Shown piece after piece: positions 47,723-61,250 of a stretch of DNA of 64,000 nt. The DNA comes from Takifugu bimaculatus. Lineage: Eukaryota > Chordata > Actinopteri > Tetraodontiformes > Tetraodontidae. The stretch lies in contig CP034992.1 in the NCBI GenBank assembly GCA_004026145.2, positions 6,912,135 to 6,976,134 on the forward strand, read 5' to 3'. The notes under the pieces are model-generated. The model was not told where the DNA came from, ran no database searches, and worked only from the letters and a program-made list of their open reading frames with translations. The position numbers and the translations under genes were made by a program. Position 1 is the stretch's first letter; each line of letters starts with the position of its first letter.

Positions 47723-48331
47723 CCGTTTTTTTACGACCATAAGGCGCACCTAAAACACTGAGATTTTCTCAAAAATCGACGGTGCGCCTTCTAATATGGA
47801 GCGCCTTGTGTGTGCTGTGTGCCTTTGGTAGGTGCACTACGGTAAACGCTCCGCCAATCGATTAGCGACACCTACGCGTAAGGATCCCTTAAAATGGCGC
47901 CGGTCAAGCGAGACCTGTATGAATGAGGCTTACTTTAAACTGCAGGCCATCGAATATGCGGCTGAAAATGGCAATCGAGCAATCTTAGTGTTTTCGCTTT
48001 ATGAGGCGGCGGCATCTCTCCATACGCGCGAGGAAAACTGTTGCGCAGCGGCTGCCCGCGGACGACCAGGAGAGGGCGGCCATCTTCCGCACCTACTGCC
48101 GCGACAAGATAACGGCGCCCAGCCACATCTATGAGGCAGCGGCGGGCAAGTTATGCCACCATATGCGGGTGGATTGTAGACGCATGGGCTATAATACCGT
48201 CTTCATGTATTGTAAGAGCTTTCACAAAATCAATGCTGAAGCGGAACCGGTCGGTGAGTCTGATTCAGATGATTAAGAAGAGGAATTCGGGATGTTGGAC
48301 AATGAATAGGAACGGGCGAGAGGGCGAATAA
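47723..48331 (+). mobile_element. Decayed pogo/Tigger-family transposon, unit 4
   Basis: Same broken element as unit 1. It shares with unit 3 a few substitutions (GGCGCCGG, CTGTATGAATG, GGACGACCAGG) but not unit 3's extra insertions. Confidence 0.78.
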
Positions 48332-48759
48332 AGCTGAGATGAAGGCTGCTCCTCCCACAAGCGCCCTTCTGCTGACTGTTTTTACGTGAGGATGAGCAGA
48401 CAAAAAAAAAAACAGCTAGAGACTGAATCAAGTAGGTTTGAAGGAACGCATGATGTGTCAGAGCTGCTGGGTTCATACTGGTTTGTTTTTGAGTACACAC
48501 ATCACCCCCGTGTGCCCCAAATAAATGCAACTACTCTACTATAAGCACGGTCAAAAAACAAGATGATTTCCAAGTTTAAGTTTAGGAGCCATTTCCCAGC
48601 TCTGCCCTATATGGGCATGTTTTTCCATGGCACTGTTGCTTGTTGAGGGTCAGGCCCTGGGATTCTGTAAAGCACCTAGAGACGATTTAGATTGGAACAG
48701 ATGCTATATAAAGATTGATTGATTGATTGATTTGCTCCATTTGAGTTTGTGGGTTCCTG
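48332..48759. repeat. Pogo-flank segment, subrepeat fragment and L2-like tail, unit 4
   Basis: As in unit 1, with a 10-base A-run near 48402. Confidence 0.6.
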
Positions 48760-50391
48760 AACATGAACTAGCGACAGGCAGACGAATGCCAACTCCTTGG
48801 CGCACAAGTGGCAAAGGCCCAAGTCTGGAACTTCTTGAGTATGAAATGCATGCCAAAGTTAACTATTTGGCTATTCTTCATAAAAGAATACCCACATATG
48901 TTTCTGAAAGGCAGCAGCAGGAAGAGGCGCAACAGAGGCTCGACGAGCACCACAGTGAAACCACGAGATAAGGTATTTGTAAAGGTGTTCCGGAGGAAGT
49001 GGTTTGACGAGTGTCGTCAAGGTCCATTTGAAGTTGTGCGTTGAACTGCTGTCCAGGTCAAAGGTTCGCCAACATAGTATCACTTGTCGCATTGTGTCTA
49101 GGCTCAGAACAAAGTGGCACCAGTGGTACAACCCCGCCTTCAGATGACACCAATTCTACCAGCAATTTTACTGCTGCCTCGGGTGCTAGGAGAGTGAGAG
49201 AACTTGCACAATTTCACAATCTTGAATCTATCCATTGGAGAAAAATCTAGGAGAAAAATGGGGTATCGGTTGGTTTCCGTGGTATGTTGTTGTATTTCTT
49301 GCCGAAAATATTGACAATATCACTAATGAAACCATAAGAGGCTTTGAACATCTTTCCAATGCTCAGAGGAGTCACAGACTTACGTTGTTGAAAGATGACA
49401 TGGCTTTAGATTACATCTAGGTTACATCCAATGGGAGCTGTGTTGTTTCAGGTTCTCGGTGCAGTCATAGTGTGATAGTTTGTTTTTGCACTTTGTCATT
49501 GACCTGTGCCAAGGTGTTGATATTGCATTGGATTGGTGTGGTGATGCCTGGCAATGAGACCCAGATGCCGCTCTTAAGTGATAAAGCTTTGGTTGATTCA
49601 GATGAGGACATTTCTGACAAGATGGTTGATAAATATGCAGTATATTCGATTGAGATATGATACTCATGCTCTGATATGTTTGTATTGTATTCCTCTTAAT
49701 GAAACCAATATTTTGTTTGCAAGGATACTGCAAGATCTGTTTCCAGGACAGTAGTTGGGGATCTACGTTGGGGTGACAACTATGTTCGAATGGACTCACT
49801 CAAAATGAACAGCGAAAGATGCTGGAGGACACTGAATGAAGATGTGGAACAACTGAAGATGTGAATCACCTGAAGATCCTTCATCAGGGGACTACGAAGT
49901 ACAAGTTCAAAAAACTGCAGTTTGATGTGTTTAACACACAAACACACACACACACACATGGTTTTTGTCAATAAAGTTATTTGGGGGATTTCATCAGTAG
50001 GCAGATGTTATGAAAACTCAGGTTTTTGGTGAATAGGGAAATGAGTACTTAGTCAGGGAAAGTTCTGAGGTAAGGTCCGATGGGTTGACCAGCTTGACCA
50101 TGGACAGTTTTTTGATTTTGTTTCTGAGTGTCTCATTTGTGTTTGCCAAACTCTCCCTGAATATAACCTTTTTGCAAAATTTGCTTGGAGTACCATAGCT
50201 GGTCACCATAGACAGAGGGACCATCAGAGACTTGCTCTCACAGTCCACTGAATTTTCATATATGAATTACTCCTACCCAATCAATCTTTTGCTCATGTGC
50301 ATCAAATTATCCTACTTTATTGGTCACTGTCAACTTCAATAAAACTTGATTATCTTTTTTACTTTGCGCAATTTTTTTTTGGGGGGGGGGG
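48760..50391 (+). mobile_element. Endogenous retrovirus remnant, unit 4
   Basis: Same fragment. It lacks the TTCCGG hexamer (like units 2 and 5) but has the T-run/G-run form of the polypurine tract (like unit 3). No complete gene. Confidence 0.73.
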
Positions 50392-50936
50392 TGTTATGTA
50401 GTATCTGAAGTCTATGCCTCTATTCTCTGCAGGCCTTGACCTTTGTAAAGCCACAACTTGTTTTTCAGCCAGCTTGACGCCATCTCAAGATATGTTTTAC
50501 AGGTGTCCTGCGGCCCTTGTTCTTTTCATGTTTGTGATGGATATCTTGTTTCTTTCCCGTAAGAGAAGCTGCTAAGAGGTGATACTGGGGTCCATAGGCT
50601 CCTCATTGTTCTTCACATGAGGATGTGTACCATGATGCCTTGCTTCCATTTTTGATAATAACTGGACTCTATTCCATTTGGTTGGCTATACTGTGTTATG
50701 AGGTCATCGGAGAAGAATGTGTTTACCTGACTATATAAGAAGGGGTTATCGAAGTAAGCACTTTGGAGATCTTCACCATTTCACCCGCAAAAACTCCCTC
50801 GTGCAAGCTGCGGTGTCTGATTGATACCTGACTGTTCTCTCCAATAAACATCTCTTATAACCAAGTATGTGTCTGCGAAGATTCCTTCCTCATCAACACC
50901 TCTCTCTCGATTACCACCAGAAGAAAATATACCACA
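50392..50936 (+). mobile_element. 3' LTR, unit 4
   Basis: About 545 bp. It is longer than the others by a CT-repeat expansion near 50903 (CCTCTCTCTCG). TATA box at about 50732 and AATAAA at about 50842; oriented toward gene copy 5. Confidence 0.75.
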
Positions 50937-51483
50937 GGACAAACTCCCATAAACCCTCAAGCACCCTGCAGGGGATATAGAGTTGGCCCAGTGTTCCACA
51001 GAAAGGACCAAAACCTCCTGGACAGCCCGAGCTGCAACCTGCTTGGCCTGCTGTTTGGGGAGGTTTATGGGGCAACATGGCCAGATAGAACTCCTTTTTA
51101 AGGTTGACAGAGTCCCTTACTTCCAATGTCCACCACCATGTTTGTGGCCCGCCGCGACAACTGGCACCAGAGACCTTGCGTCAACAGCTTGTTCCTCCCG
51201 ATTACACCACTTCAAGTGTCACTGTCTTTGCCCACATGGGTGTTGAAGTCCCCCAGTAGAAGGATGGGATCCCCAGTCAGAGCACTTTTAACCACCCCCC
51301 TCCTAGGGACTCCAACAAGGCTGGGTGTCTGTGCTTCTGTTTGGCCCATAGACACAAACAACAGCATGAGACCTTCCTCTCATGGATCTTCCTGTGGGTG
51401 GGGAGTCTACAGGAAGTCGGGCATATGTCGCCATTTCGGGCTGCACCCCGGTCCGGTCCCTTGGGAATAGCCCCGGCCACCAG
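50937..51483 (-). mobile_element. LINE fragment, antisense, unit 4
   Basis: Same as units 2 and 3, with the 416-bp deletion. A further deletion at about 51483 removes the last LINE bases and the first exon piece of the gene relic (CACCAG joined to TTCAG). Confidence 0.7.
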
Positions 51484-51850
51484 TTCAGTTTTGAACTAGA
51501 CTCTTTCTCGTCGTCCTCCATCAGTTATACTATTGATTGTCTCAAAATATTTTGCTGAAACTCTTCAGTGTGACTGATCTTAAAAACTTTCTCCAACACC
51601 TCACATACCCTTTTGTCTCAACATCCAGTTCAAGTGAGGAGTCTGAAACTGGAGGAGACGCCAGTGAGCAGGAGGAGGACATATGGATATTGTCCTGCTG
51701 TCCTCAATTGACCAGTGAGTCAGAGGGAAATGAACTGGAGGACTGACAACAAGCTGACTGTAAATAAGCAGGGGAACCCTTGTAAAGTTTTGTTGTGTGT
51801 TCCATATAAAGCTATACAGTTTATTAGAATATTGTACTGTATTACATGTC
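51484..51850 (+). pseudogene. Relic of the DZIP1-like gene, unit 4 (shortened)
   Basis: Only the intron and long exon (about 51605-51781) remain. The acceptor is again CTCAC. An extra G (CTGGAGGACTGAC at about 51740) shifts the frame. Confidence 0.82.
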
Positions 51851-52430
51851 AGGAGGAGTGGAGGAGTGGAAAACAAGACAAACTCAAGAGGAACGCACGA
51901 GAGGGAGAATAAAGCTGAGATGAAGGATGAAGGCTGCTTCTCCCACAAGCGCCCTTCTGCTGACTGTTTTTACGTGAGGATGAGCAGACAAAAAAAAAAC
52001 AGCTAGAGACTGAATCAAATAGGTTGGAAGGAACGCTTGACGTCCCAGAGCTGCTGGGTTCATACTGGTTTGTTTGTTTTTGAGGACACACGTCACCCTC
52101 GTGTCCCCCAATAAACGCAACTGCTCTACTTCTAAGCACGGTCAAAAAACAAGATAGTTTCAAAGTTTATGTTTAGGAGCCATTTCCCAGCTCTGCCATT
52201 TATGGGCATGTTTTTCCATGCCACTGTTGCTTGTTGAGGGTCAGGCCCTGGGATTCTTCTGTAAAGCACCTAGAGACGATTTCGATTGTAGCAGATGCTT
52301 GGTTGATTGATTTGCTCCATCTGGGTTTGTGGGTTTCTGAAAATAGAATGGAATAGATTGTTTCATTCATGATTGGTTACCATGTTCAGATTGTCTTTAA
52401 TTTCTTTAATATGTTTATGTTTAATCTCTT
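51851..52430. repeat. Second pogo-flank and L2-like tail segment, unit 4
   Basis: Same as 23600-24170 but with an A-run (about 51989-51997) and CCCACAAGCGCC, as in the primary pogo flank. It is therefore partly converted toward the other copy. No gene seen. Confidence 0.62.
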
Positions 52431-55260
52431 TAATGATAAAAGCCCGTTATCATCTTTATGATTGGTTACCGTGTTCAGATCTTTAATCTGAAGAGAACTT
52501 CTAAAACTTGTGGCTTTTACCACAACTTGGCCCAAAATTGATTAAAATTGCGAAATGACAGAAAGACAGACAGACAGACAGACAGACAATTTCTTTAATA
52601 TCCTTTATGTTTAATCTCTTTGATATGAAAGCCCATTATCCTCTTTTATCAACCATATATGTAATATAAATATGTTTAGTTTACAACCAACAACAATCAG
52701 CTTTATTGCATCAGCAGATTGACTACATTTGTTCTGCGGTAGGCCTTTTGAAATGTGTAAACAAATTATATTTATGGATAGTTTGGAACAAAATAGTTTC
52801 CAACTGTATGTTTAGGAGCCATTTCCCAGCTTCGCCCTATACGAGCATGTTTAATAGCAGGCTAAGTATCCCACAGAAGGTTTTGCAGGATGCGTGGTGT
52901 TATCAGGGTTATCGCAAAGCTTTGGGACTGGTTATGGTGGGAGAATGTGGAGAACAGGGAAATTTCACAGATACAGGATTATAATTAGTTTTTACGAATG
53001 ATGCTCAGCCTTTACAAGTGCACACTTTTGTGTTTCTCATTTCTTTCTCCAACACACAAATGTAAAAATGAGTTTTCAGCTACAACTACAATTCATTTTT
53101 CTTCTCTTCATGTGTCTGTGTAAAAAAAACTCCACTGTTTTCCAAATGGCTTTTAATAATTGGTCACATCTATGTTTGTTAATCTGAAGAGAACTTCTAA
53201 AACTTGTGGCTTTTACCACAACTTGGCCCAAAACTGATTAAAATTGCTAAATGATAAATTGCTAAATGACAGACAGACAGACAGACAGGTCCTGCTCAAG
53301 GTTTCTCCCTGTTAAAGGGGATTTTTTGCATGCCACTGTTGCTTGTTGGGGGTCAGGCCCTTGGATACTGTAAAGCACCTAGAGACAATTTAGATTGTAA
53401 CAGATGCTGTATAAATATTGATTGATTGAGTGATTGATTTGCTCCATTTGGATTTGTGGGTTCCTGAAAATTGAATTCAATAGATTGTTCATTCATGATT
53501 GGTTACCGTGTTCAGATCTTTAATCTGAAGAGAACTTCAACCAAAACTGATTAAAATTGCTAAATGACAGACAGACAGACAGACAGACAGACAATTTATT
53601 TAATAGCCTTTATGTTTAATCTCTTTGATATGAAAGCCCATTATCCTATTTTATCAACCATATATGTAATATAAATGTGTTTAGTTTACAACCAACAACA
53701 ATCAGCTTTACTGCATCAGCAGATTGACTACATTTGTTCTGCGGTAGGCCTTTTGAAATGTGTAAAGAAATTATATTTATGGATAGTTTGGAACAAAATA
53801 GTTTCCAACTGTATGTTTAGGAGCCATTTCCCAGCTTTGCCCTATACGAGCATGTTTAATAGCAGGCTAAGTATCCCACAGAAGGTTTTGCAGGATGCGT
53901 GGTGTTATCAGGGTTATCGCAAAGCTTTGGGACTGGTTATGGTGGGAGAATGTGGAGAACAGGGAAATTTCACAGATACAGGATTATAATTAGTTTTTAC
54001 GAATGATGCTCAGCCTTTACAAGTGCACACTTTTGTGTTTCTCATTTCTTTCTCCAACACACAAATGTAAAAATGAGTTTTCAGCTACAACTACAATTCA
54101 TTTTTCTTCTCTTCATGTGTCTGTGTAAAAAAAACTCCACTGTTTTCCAAATGGCTTTTAATAAATGGTCACATATATGTTTGTTAATCTGAAGAGAACT
54201 TCTAAAACTTGTGGCTTTTACCACAACTTGGCCCAAAACTGATTAAAATTGCTAAATGATAAATTGCTAAATGACAGACAGACAGACAGACAGGTCCTGC
54301 TCAAGGTTTCTCCCTGTTAAAGGGGATTTTTTGCATGCCACTGTTGCTTGTTGGGGGTCAGGCCCTTGGATACTGTAAAGCACCTAGAGACAATTAGATT
54401 GTAACAGATGCTGTATAAATATTGATTGATTGAGTGATTGATTTGCTCCATTTGGATTTGTGGGTTCCTGAAAATTGAATTCAATAGATTGTTCATTCAT
54501 GATTGGTTACCGTGTTCAGATCTTTAATCTGAAGAGAACTTCAACCAAAACTGATTAAAATTGCTAAATGACAGACAGACAGACAGACAGACAATTTATT
54601 TAATAGCCTTTATGTTTAATCTCTTTGATATGAAAGCCCATTATCCTATTTTATCAACCATATATGTAATATAAATGTGTTTAGTTTACAACCAACAACA
54701 ATCAGCTTTACTGCATCAGCAGATTGACTACATTTGTTCTGCGGTAGGCCTTTTGAAATGTATAAAGAAATTATATTTATGGATAGTTTGTAACAAGATA
54801 GTTTCCAACTGTATGTGTAGGAGCCATTTCCCAGCTTTGCCCTATACGAGCATGTTTAATAGCAGGCTAATTATCCCACAGACGGTTTTGCAGGATGTGT
54901 GGTGTTATCAGGGTTATCGCAAAGCTTTGGGACTGGTTATGGTGGGAGAATGTGGAGAACAGAGAAATTTCAGATACAGGATTATAATTAGTTTTTAGGG
55001 ATGATGCTCAGCCTTTACAAGTGCACACTTTTGTGTTTCTCATTTCTTTCTCAAACACACAAATGTAAAAATGAGTTTTCAGCTACGACTCCAATTCATT
55101 TTTCTTCTCTTCATGTGTCTATGTGTAAAAAAAAAAACTCCACTGTTTTCCAAATGACTTTTAATAAATGGTCACATATATGTTTGTTAATCTGAAGAGA
55201 ACTTCTAAAACTTGTGGCTTTTACCACAACTTGGCCCAAAACTGATTAAAATTGCTAAAT

Positions 55261-55292
<32 letters not shown>

Positions 55293-55739
55293 ATTTCTTT
55301 AATATCCTTTATGTTTAATCTCTTTGATATGAAAGCACATTATCCTCTTTTATCAACCATATATGTAATATAAATATGTTTAGTTTACAACCAACAACAA
55401 TCAGCTTTATTGCATCAGCAGATTGACTACATTTGTTCTGCGGTAGGCCTTTTGAAATGTATAAAGAAATTATATTTATGGATAGTTTGTAACGAAATAG
55501 TTTCCAACTGTACGTTTAGGAGCCATTTCCCAGCTCCGCCCTATACGGGCATGTTTAATAGCAGGCTAAGTATCCCACAGAAGGTTGATTGGCCAACATT
55601 TCTGCTGCAGCATCACTTCCAGGGTTTTCTCTTGTCTCTTATTTTGTGGGAGGTTAAGGTGTTTTGAATTAGGAAGTCACTTTTTATCATTCAGTCGCTT
55701 CACTTTATTCATGTGTCCTATCCACAGAAGATACACTCC
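52431..55739. repeat. Upstream subrepeat array of unit 5 (four copies)
   Basis: Conserved blocks at about 52710, 53717, 54717 and 55414; L2-like tails between the first three, GACA runs at the junctions. One T is missing in the second L2 tail (GACAATTAGATTG near 54390). Confidence 0.88.
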
Positions 55740-56925
55740 ATGACAATGGCATTCCAAAAAGGAGACCATCACAATCTTGGCTTCAACTTTAGCTCACACA
55801 AGAGAAATGTGGACTGGCGACGGATCAATGTTCTGAACATTGATCTACTGGTGAGGACGGTAGATATCGATGCCCTTCAGGAATACATCAGTGATGTCAC
55901 CTACTGCAGCTTGGAGACTGTGCGGTGTCCGCGGTGCATGTCCCCCGCAGACCCGACATTAGTCAAACTCTTTCGGCTGGCTCAGTTGTCACTGGAGTGG
56001 CTGCATCATTGCCAGGAAAAACTCATTTCTGGCTTGCAAAACACAGAGGATAAGCTGAAATCCAGTGAGGAAGAGTGCCAAAAGCTTAAGGACAAGAATA
56101 AGGAACAGGAGGAGAAGATGAAGGGGATGGTCTCTGAGCTGAAGTCCAGGAGAACTATTATTAAAAAGCAACAATCTCTGTTTGCAACAAACATCAACAA
56201 CGGCATCCAGGTAGCGTTCAGATGTTAAAGCCTCGCTCCTGAGGAATATTAAAACCATTGTTTTAACAAAAGTCAGTCAAAAGGTCTGGTTTTCGAAAAA
56301 ACAAAAAAAAGTTAAATATTGGCTCTGTTGTCTTTACTTTCAGTGTGGACACTGTGAGAAGAACTACCTGAATGCCTTCTTCCTTCAGAAACACATGCTG
56401 CGGCGTCACCCGGACCAGTGCCAGAACTGTAAATACTTCACACGTCACATTCATGTTCCACTGGTGTGGACTCTAAAAACCTTGTTTTTTACATCTTTCC
56501 AGTAATGGTTAAAATTGATCAGAAGAATTCTGAGATCGAGAGTCTGAAACTGGAGATCAACAGTCTGAGGATGCAGCTGGCCCAAGCAGCAAAGGTAGAA
56601 GAACCACACTGCTGTTGGGTTTGTGATGTGACTGAAATGTTTGGGAAGATGTCCAGACAAAACCATTTCTGTAAATCCATGTGGTGAAAAACAGAATGTC
56701 ATTGTCTCCTTTGACAACCAGGAGCAGCAGGACAAGCTGGAGCTGCACTACGAGAAGGAAAAACTGAAGCTGGAGAAGTCAGCGATGCAGGTGGAGGCCG
56801 AGAACCTGAGGCTGAAGGCGGAGAACCTCCGTCTGCAGCACGAGAAGCTTGAAGAGCAGACAAAGAGCAGGAGGCTGCAGCAGGAGTTGCAAAATGAAAA
56901 GGAGCAACGCCAGCAGCAAGTCATG

Positions 56926-57597
56926 ATGTTCCAGGCAGAGATCCTGAATCTGGAGGAGGAGAAAGTGGAGTTCCAAAATGGAAAGGAGGAACTCCAAGAG
57001 GAAACCACGATTCTCCGGGCAATGGTCCTGAGGCTGCAGGAAGAGAAAGTGGAATTGCAAAATGGAAAGGAGGAACTCCAGCAGCAAACCACGATGCTCC
57101 AGGCAGAGATCCTGAGGCTGCAGCAGGAAAAAGTGGAATTTCAAAATGGAAAGGAGGAACTCCAGCAGCAAACCACGATGCTCCAGGCAGAGATCCTGAA
57201 GCTGCAGCAGGAGAAAGTGGAGTTCCAAAATGGAAAGGACGAACTCCAGCAGCAAAACACGATGCTCCAGGCAGAGATCCTAAAGCTGCAGCACGAGAAA
57301 GTGGAGTTCCAAAATGGAAAAGACGAAATCCAGCAGCAAAACACGATGCTCCAGGCACAGATCCTGAGGCTGCAGGAGGAAAAAGTGGAATTTCAAAACA
57401 TAAAGGAAGAACTCCGGCAGGAAACTACGATGTTCCAGGCAGAGATCCTAAAACAGCAGCAGGAAAAAGTGGAATCTCAAAATGTAAAGGAAGAATTCCG
57501 GCAGGAAACTACAATGCTCCAGGCACAGATCCTGAAGCTGCAACAGGAGAACCTCACGCTGGAGTCAGAGAACAGCACCCTGAAGGATGTGAATGAG
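56926..57597 (+). repeat. Eight 28-residue coiled-coil repeats in exon 4, copy 5
   Basis: 672 bp = 8 x 84, ending at the exon 4 donor, as in copies 1 and 2. Two nearby upstream substitutions are specific to this copy (Gly to Arg in TKSxRLQQ and Glu to Gln in NEKExRQQQ). Confidence 0.9.
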
Positions 57598-58345
57598 GTG
57601 AACAGTGACACTCAATCGGTCCCTACAGATGTTCTAATAATGGTTCAGATGTTCACCTGGTCTTTATAGAGATATTCTTAAACCTTCTGCTCAAAATGAG
57701 CCTGATTGAAACAGATCCTAGTTTGTGATCTCTTAGCAGACTCCGTTCCAATGTCTCTGTGTGTGTGTGCATGTATGTGTGTGTGTGTGCAGAAACAGGA
57801 CCACAGGGTGCAGAAGAAAAACAGGAGGGAGCAGAACAAAAGCCGGAAGCAGACGGTAAGGACGTCAGCTTCACACCGGCTGCCACTCTGACACAGGCTG
57901 CATAATTAGGTTGAGAGAGGAAGTGAAATAACACACTGATCCCCCAGAATGTGCAGCGCACTGTTAATGAGCATTTTCACCATGGATGTATGGTGAAAAA
58001 CACAAATGGGGAAATTCTAGACTTAAATTCGTTCGAGCTCGGCAAGTTTTTTTTAAAAAATAATGAATGTCTCAGCCTAAGAGTGACGGTTCCCTGACTC
58101 TCTGGCCTTAACGCTTTGGATTGAGGTACAACTTCATGCAAACATTAAAATGATCTGTCATTTCACAGGGGAAGGTCTCCATGCCCACTCCAACCCAGAG
58201 CTCCACGATGTAAGGAAAATTTGATAGTGTGATGAATGTGATTAAGGAGATCAAAATATACTTCTCCTCTCTTTAAATAGTCACACCTTCATGAGCAGCT
58301 TTGCATGGCTTTGAATTTAACTGATTTAATCTGGCAACTCCTCAG

Positions 58346-60226
58346 ATTTGTTGATGACTCCTCAAGTGACGAAACGTCCAGTGAACAGGAGGAGACTAAA
58401 ATACGAGAATGCCATGTTACAAAAGCAGGAGTGTGACACATTCCAGAGACCCAGTGAGGACATGCGGAAATTGTCCCACCGTCCTCAGCTACCCAGTCAG
58501 TCTGAGAGAAATGAACTGCAGACTGACAAGAAGCTGACTGGAAATAAGAAGGAGAAACCTGGTAAAGGTCACTCACTGTCCACCTCCCACCCTAATTTAA
58601 ACATGCAAATCATTGTGATGAACTATTGGTGATTGTGTTAAAATGGTCACTTTATGTGTTCAGAGATGCCAGCGAGATCTCAGTTCAGGCTGCCCTCGAA
58701 AGTCATCCAGGTAAAGCCTGCAGCACCAGTCAGCAAACTCCTGGAGCAGCTGGCAGAACTGGACAAGACGCCCAGAGCCAAACCAAAGTAAGTCAATGCC
58801 ATGGAAGAAAATTCAGTTTTGAACTAGACTCTTTCTTGTCGTCCTCCATCAATGTGAGACTATTGATCGTACTCTAAATGTTTTTGCTGAAGCTCTTCAG
58901 TGTGACTGATCTTAAAAACTGCTTCTCCAACACCTCAGATACCCTTCTGTCTCGACATCCAGTTCAGGAGAAGAATCTGAAACTGGAGGAGACACCAGTG
59001 AGCAGGAGGAGGACAAGCGGAAATTGTCCCGCCTGTCCTCAGCTACCCAGGCAGTCTGAGAGAAATGAACTGCAGACTGACAAGAAGCTGACTGGAAATA
59101 AGAAGGAGAAACCTGGTAAGGTCACTCACTGTCCACCTTCCCAATCTAATTTAAACATGCAAATCATTGTGATGAACTATTGATGATTGTGTTAAAATGG
59201 TCACTTTATGTGTTCAGAGATGCCAGCGAGATCTCAGCTTCAGGCTGCCCTCTAAAGACATCCAGGTAAAGCCTGTAGCACCAGTCAGCAAACTCCTGGA
59301 GCAGCCGGCAGAACTGGACAAGATGTCCACAGAGCCAAACCAAAGTAAGTCAATGCCATGGAAGAAAATTCAGTTTTGAACTAGACTCTTTCTTGTCGTC
59401 CTCCATCAATGTGAGACTATAGATCGTCTCTAAATGTTTTTGCTGAAGCTCTTCAGTGTGACTGATCTTAAAAACTGTTTCTCCAACACCTCAGATACCC
59501 TTCTGTCTCAACATCCAGTTCAGGAGAAGAATCTGAAACTGGAGGAGACACCAGTGAGCAGGAGGAGGTCAAGCGGAAATTGTCCCGCTGTCCTCAGCTA
59601 CCCAGTCAGTCTGAGAGAAATGAACTGCAGACTGACAAGAAGCTGACTGGAAATAAGAAGGAGAAACCTGGTAGAGGTCACTCACTATCCACCTCCCAAT
59701 CTAATTTAAACATGCAAATCATTGTGATGAACTATTGGTGATGGTGTTAAAATGGTCACTTTATGTGTTCAGAGATGCCAGGGAGATCTCAGCTTAGGCT
59801 GCCCTCTAAAGACATCCAGGTAAAGCCTGTAGCACCAGTCAGTGAACTCCTGGACCAGCCGGCAGAACCGGACAAGACGCCCAGAGCCAAACCAAAGTAA
59901 GTCAATTCCATGGAAGAAAATTCAGTTTTGAACTCGACTCTTTCTTGTCGTCCTCCATCAATGTTAGACTATTGATCGTCTCTCTTTAAATATTTTTGCT
60001 GAAACTCTTCAGTGTAACTGATCTTAAAAACTGTCTCTCCAACACCACAGATACCCTTCTTACTCAATAATCAGTTCGGATGAAGAATCTGAAACTGGAG
60101 GAGACACCAGTCAGCAGCAGGAGGTCATGCGGATATGGTCCATTCGTCCTTGGCTACCCAGTGACTCAGGGGGAAGTGAACAGGAGACTGAAAACAAGCT
60201 GGATGTTAATAAGAAGGGGGAACCTG
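58346..60226 (+). repeat. Two-exon module repeat, copy 5
   Basis: Three pairs plus exon 13 in the same order. The first two modules carry small insertions, and the third and exon 13 are clean. Confidence 0.86.
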
Positions 60227-61250
60227 GTAAAGGTTCGTTGTGTGTTCCATATAACGCTATACAGTTTATTAGAATATTGTACTGTATTACATGTCATTGC
60301 AGTGAAGCATATTTGATTTGTGTAGACGTTATTATCAGGATATTAAATTGTAAAATACTGCACAGTATAAGAAAACCCAACACAATCGTTTCTAGTTTCG
60401 TCTGCTGGACGTTCTGCTAAAGCACAACCAGAGGCGATGACATCTACAGAAGCTCCAAAGAAATTTTCTTTCCTGTAAGAAATGTCAGATTTCTGGAAAA
60501 ACAAATGATTTTCTATTTATTATTTCCACCTAAATGATAAGTTTTAAATGGTTTTAAATTCCTGCTTATTTCCCTCCAGGAACATATTCAAAAATTTAAA
60601 AAAGAAATTGAAGGGAAAAACGGAAAAAAAAGAACAGAATGAAGTAAAATCGGAGAAACCGGTTGAGGGCAGACAGAGTCAACAGCAGACCAACAAGGTG
60701 AGTTTGGGGGACAAAAGGTAAGGCCTTTGTTGGTGTCACCGGAAACTCAACAGATGACCGACTTTAAATCTTAGATTTTCGAATTTTAAGTTTTTGAAAA
60801 ATTGGTCTCCTAAAACTCACAATAGCTCAAAACATGGCCACAAGCTCATGTAACTCAATGCCTCCTTTGTCTTTTAATTTTGAAGAAAAAAACTCAAAGC
60901 TCTTTCAAAAAACCATTTGGAATAAAATCACCGCCAAAAGTTAGTGACGCCAACTCAGCCGAGACAATTGTGGAGGCCCAGAAACCCAAGGTGAGACTGA
61001 CGCAGTGATGGGACATTGAAGCCGACAAAGTCATTTTGCCACATATAAGAAAAGCAACAGCAACAAATTAAGAAAATCCAGGCCCACCTTTCACAGCTCT
61101 GTCCATCTTTTCTAGACCCAGCAAAAGCAGCATGAAGAGCACCAGAATATATGTATTAAAAGATCAGCAGCCAGCAGCCAGCCAGCAGCCAGCCAGCTAG
61201 AGCAGAAGACTACTGTGAACAAGTATCCGTGGTTCCGCCCTAAAAAGTAA

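Larger units (their letters stand above)
55740..61250 (+). pseudogene. dzip1-like: DZIP1-like gene, copy 5 (frameshifts in exons 7 and 9; otherwise complete)
   Basis: Exons: 55740-56210, 56344-56428, 56503-56594, 56722-57597, 57793-57855, 58169-58209, 58346-58561, 58664-58787, 58939-59115, 59218-59344, 59495-59670, 59773-59896, 60051-60226, 60396-60474, 60580-60697, 60886-60990, 61116-61250. Exon 7 is 216 rather than 215 nt (+1 near GCCATGTTAC, 58412). Exon 9 is 177 rather than 176 (+1 at CCCGCCTGTCC, about 59034). Exon 10 has +1 and +2 insertions that restore the frame. All splice sites are intact. Exons 1-6 and 11-17 are open and match copies 1 and 2, with eight coiled-coil repeats and a full exon 16. 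The two frameshifts sit in a 1.6-kb stretch (57.7-59.3 kb) that also has intronic 1-base indels, so they may be consensus errors and the gene may be intact. Confidence 0.72.
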
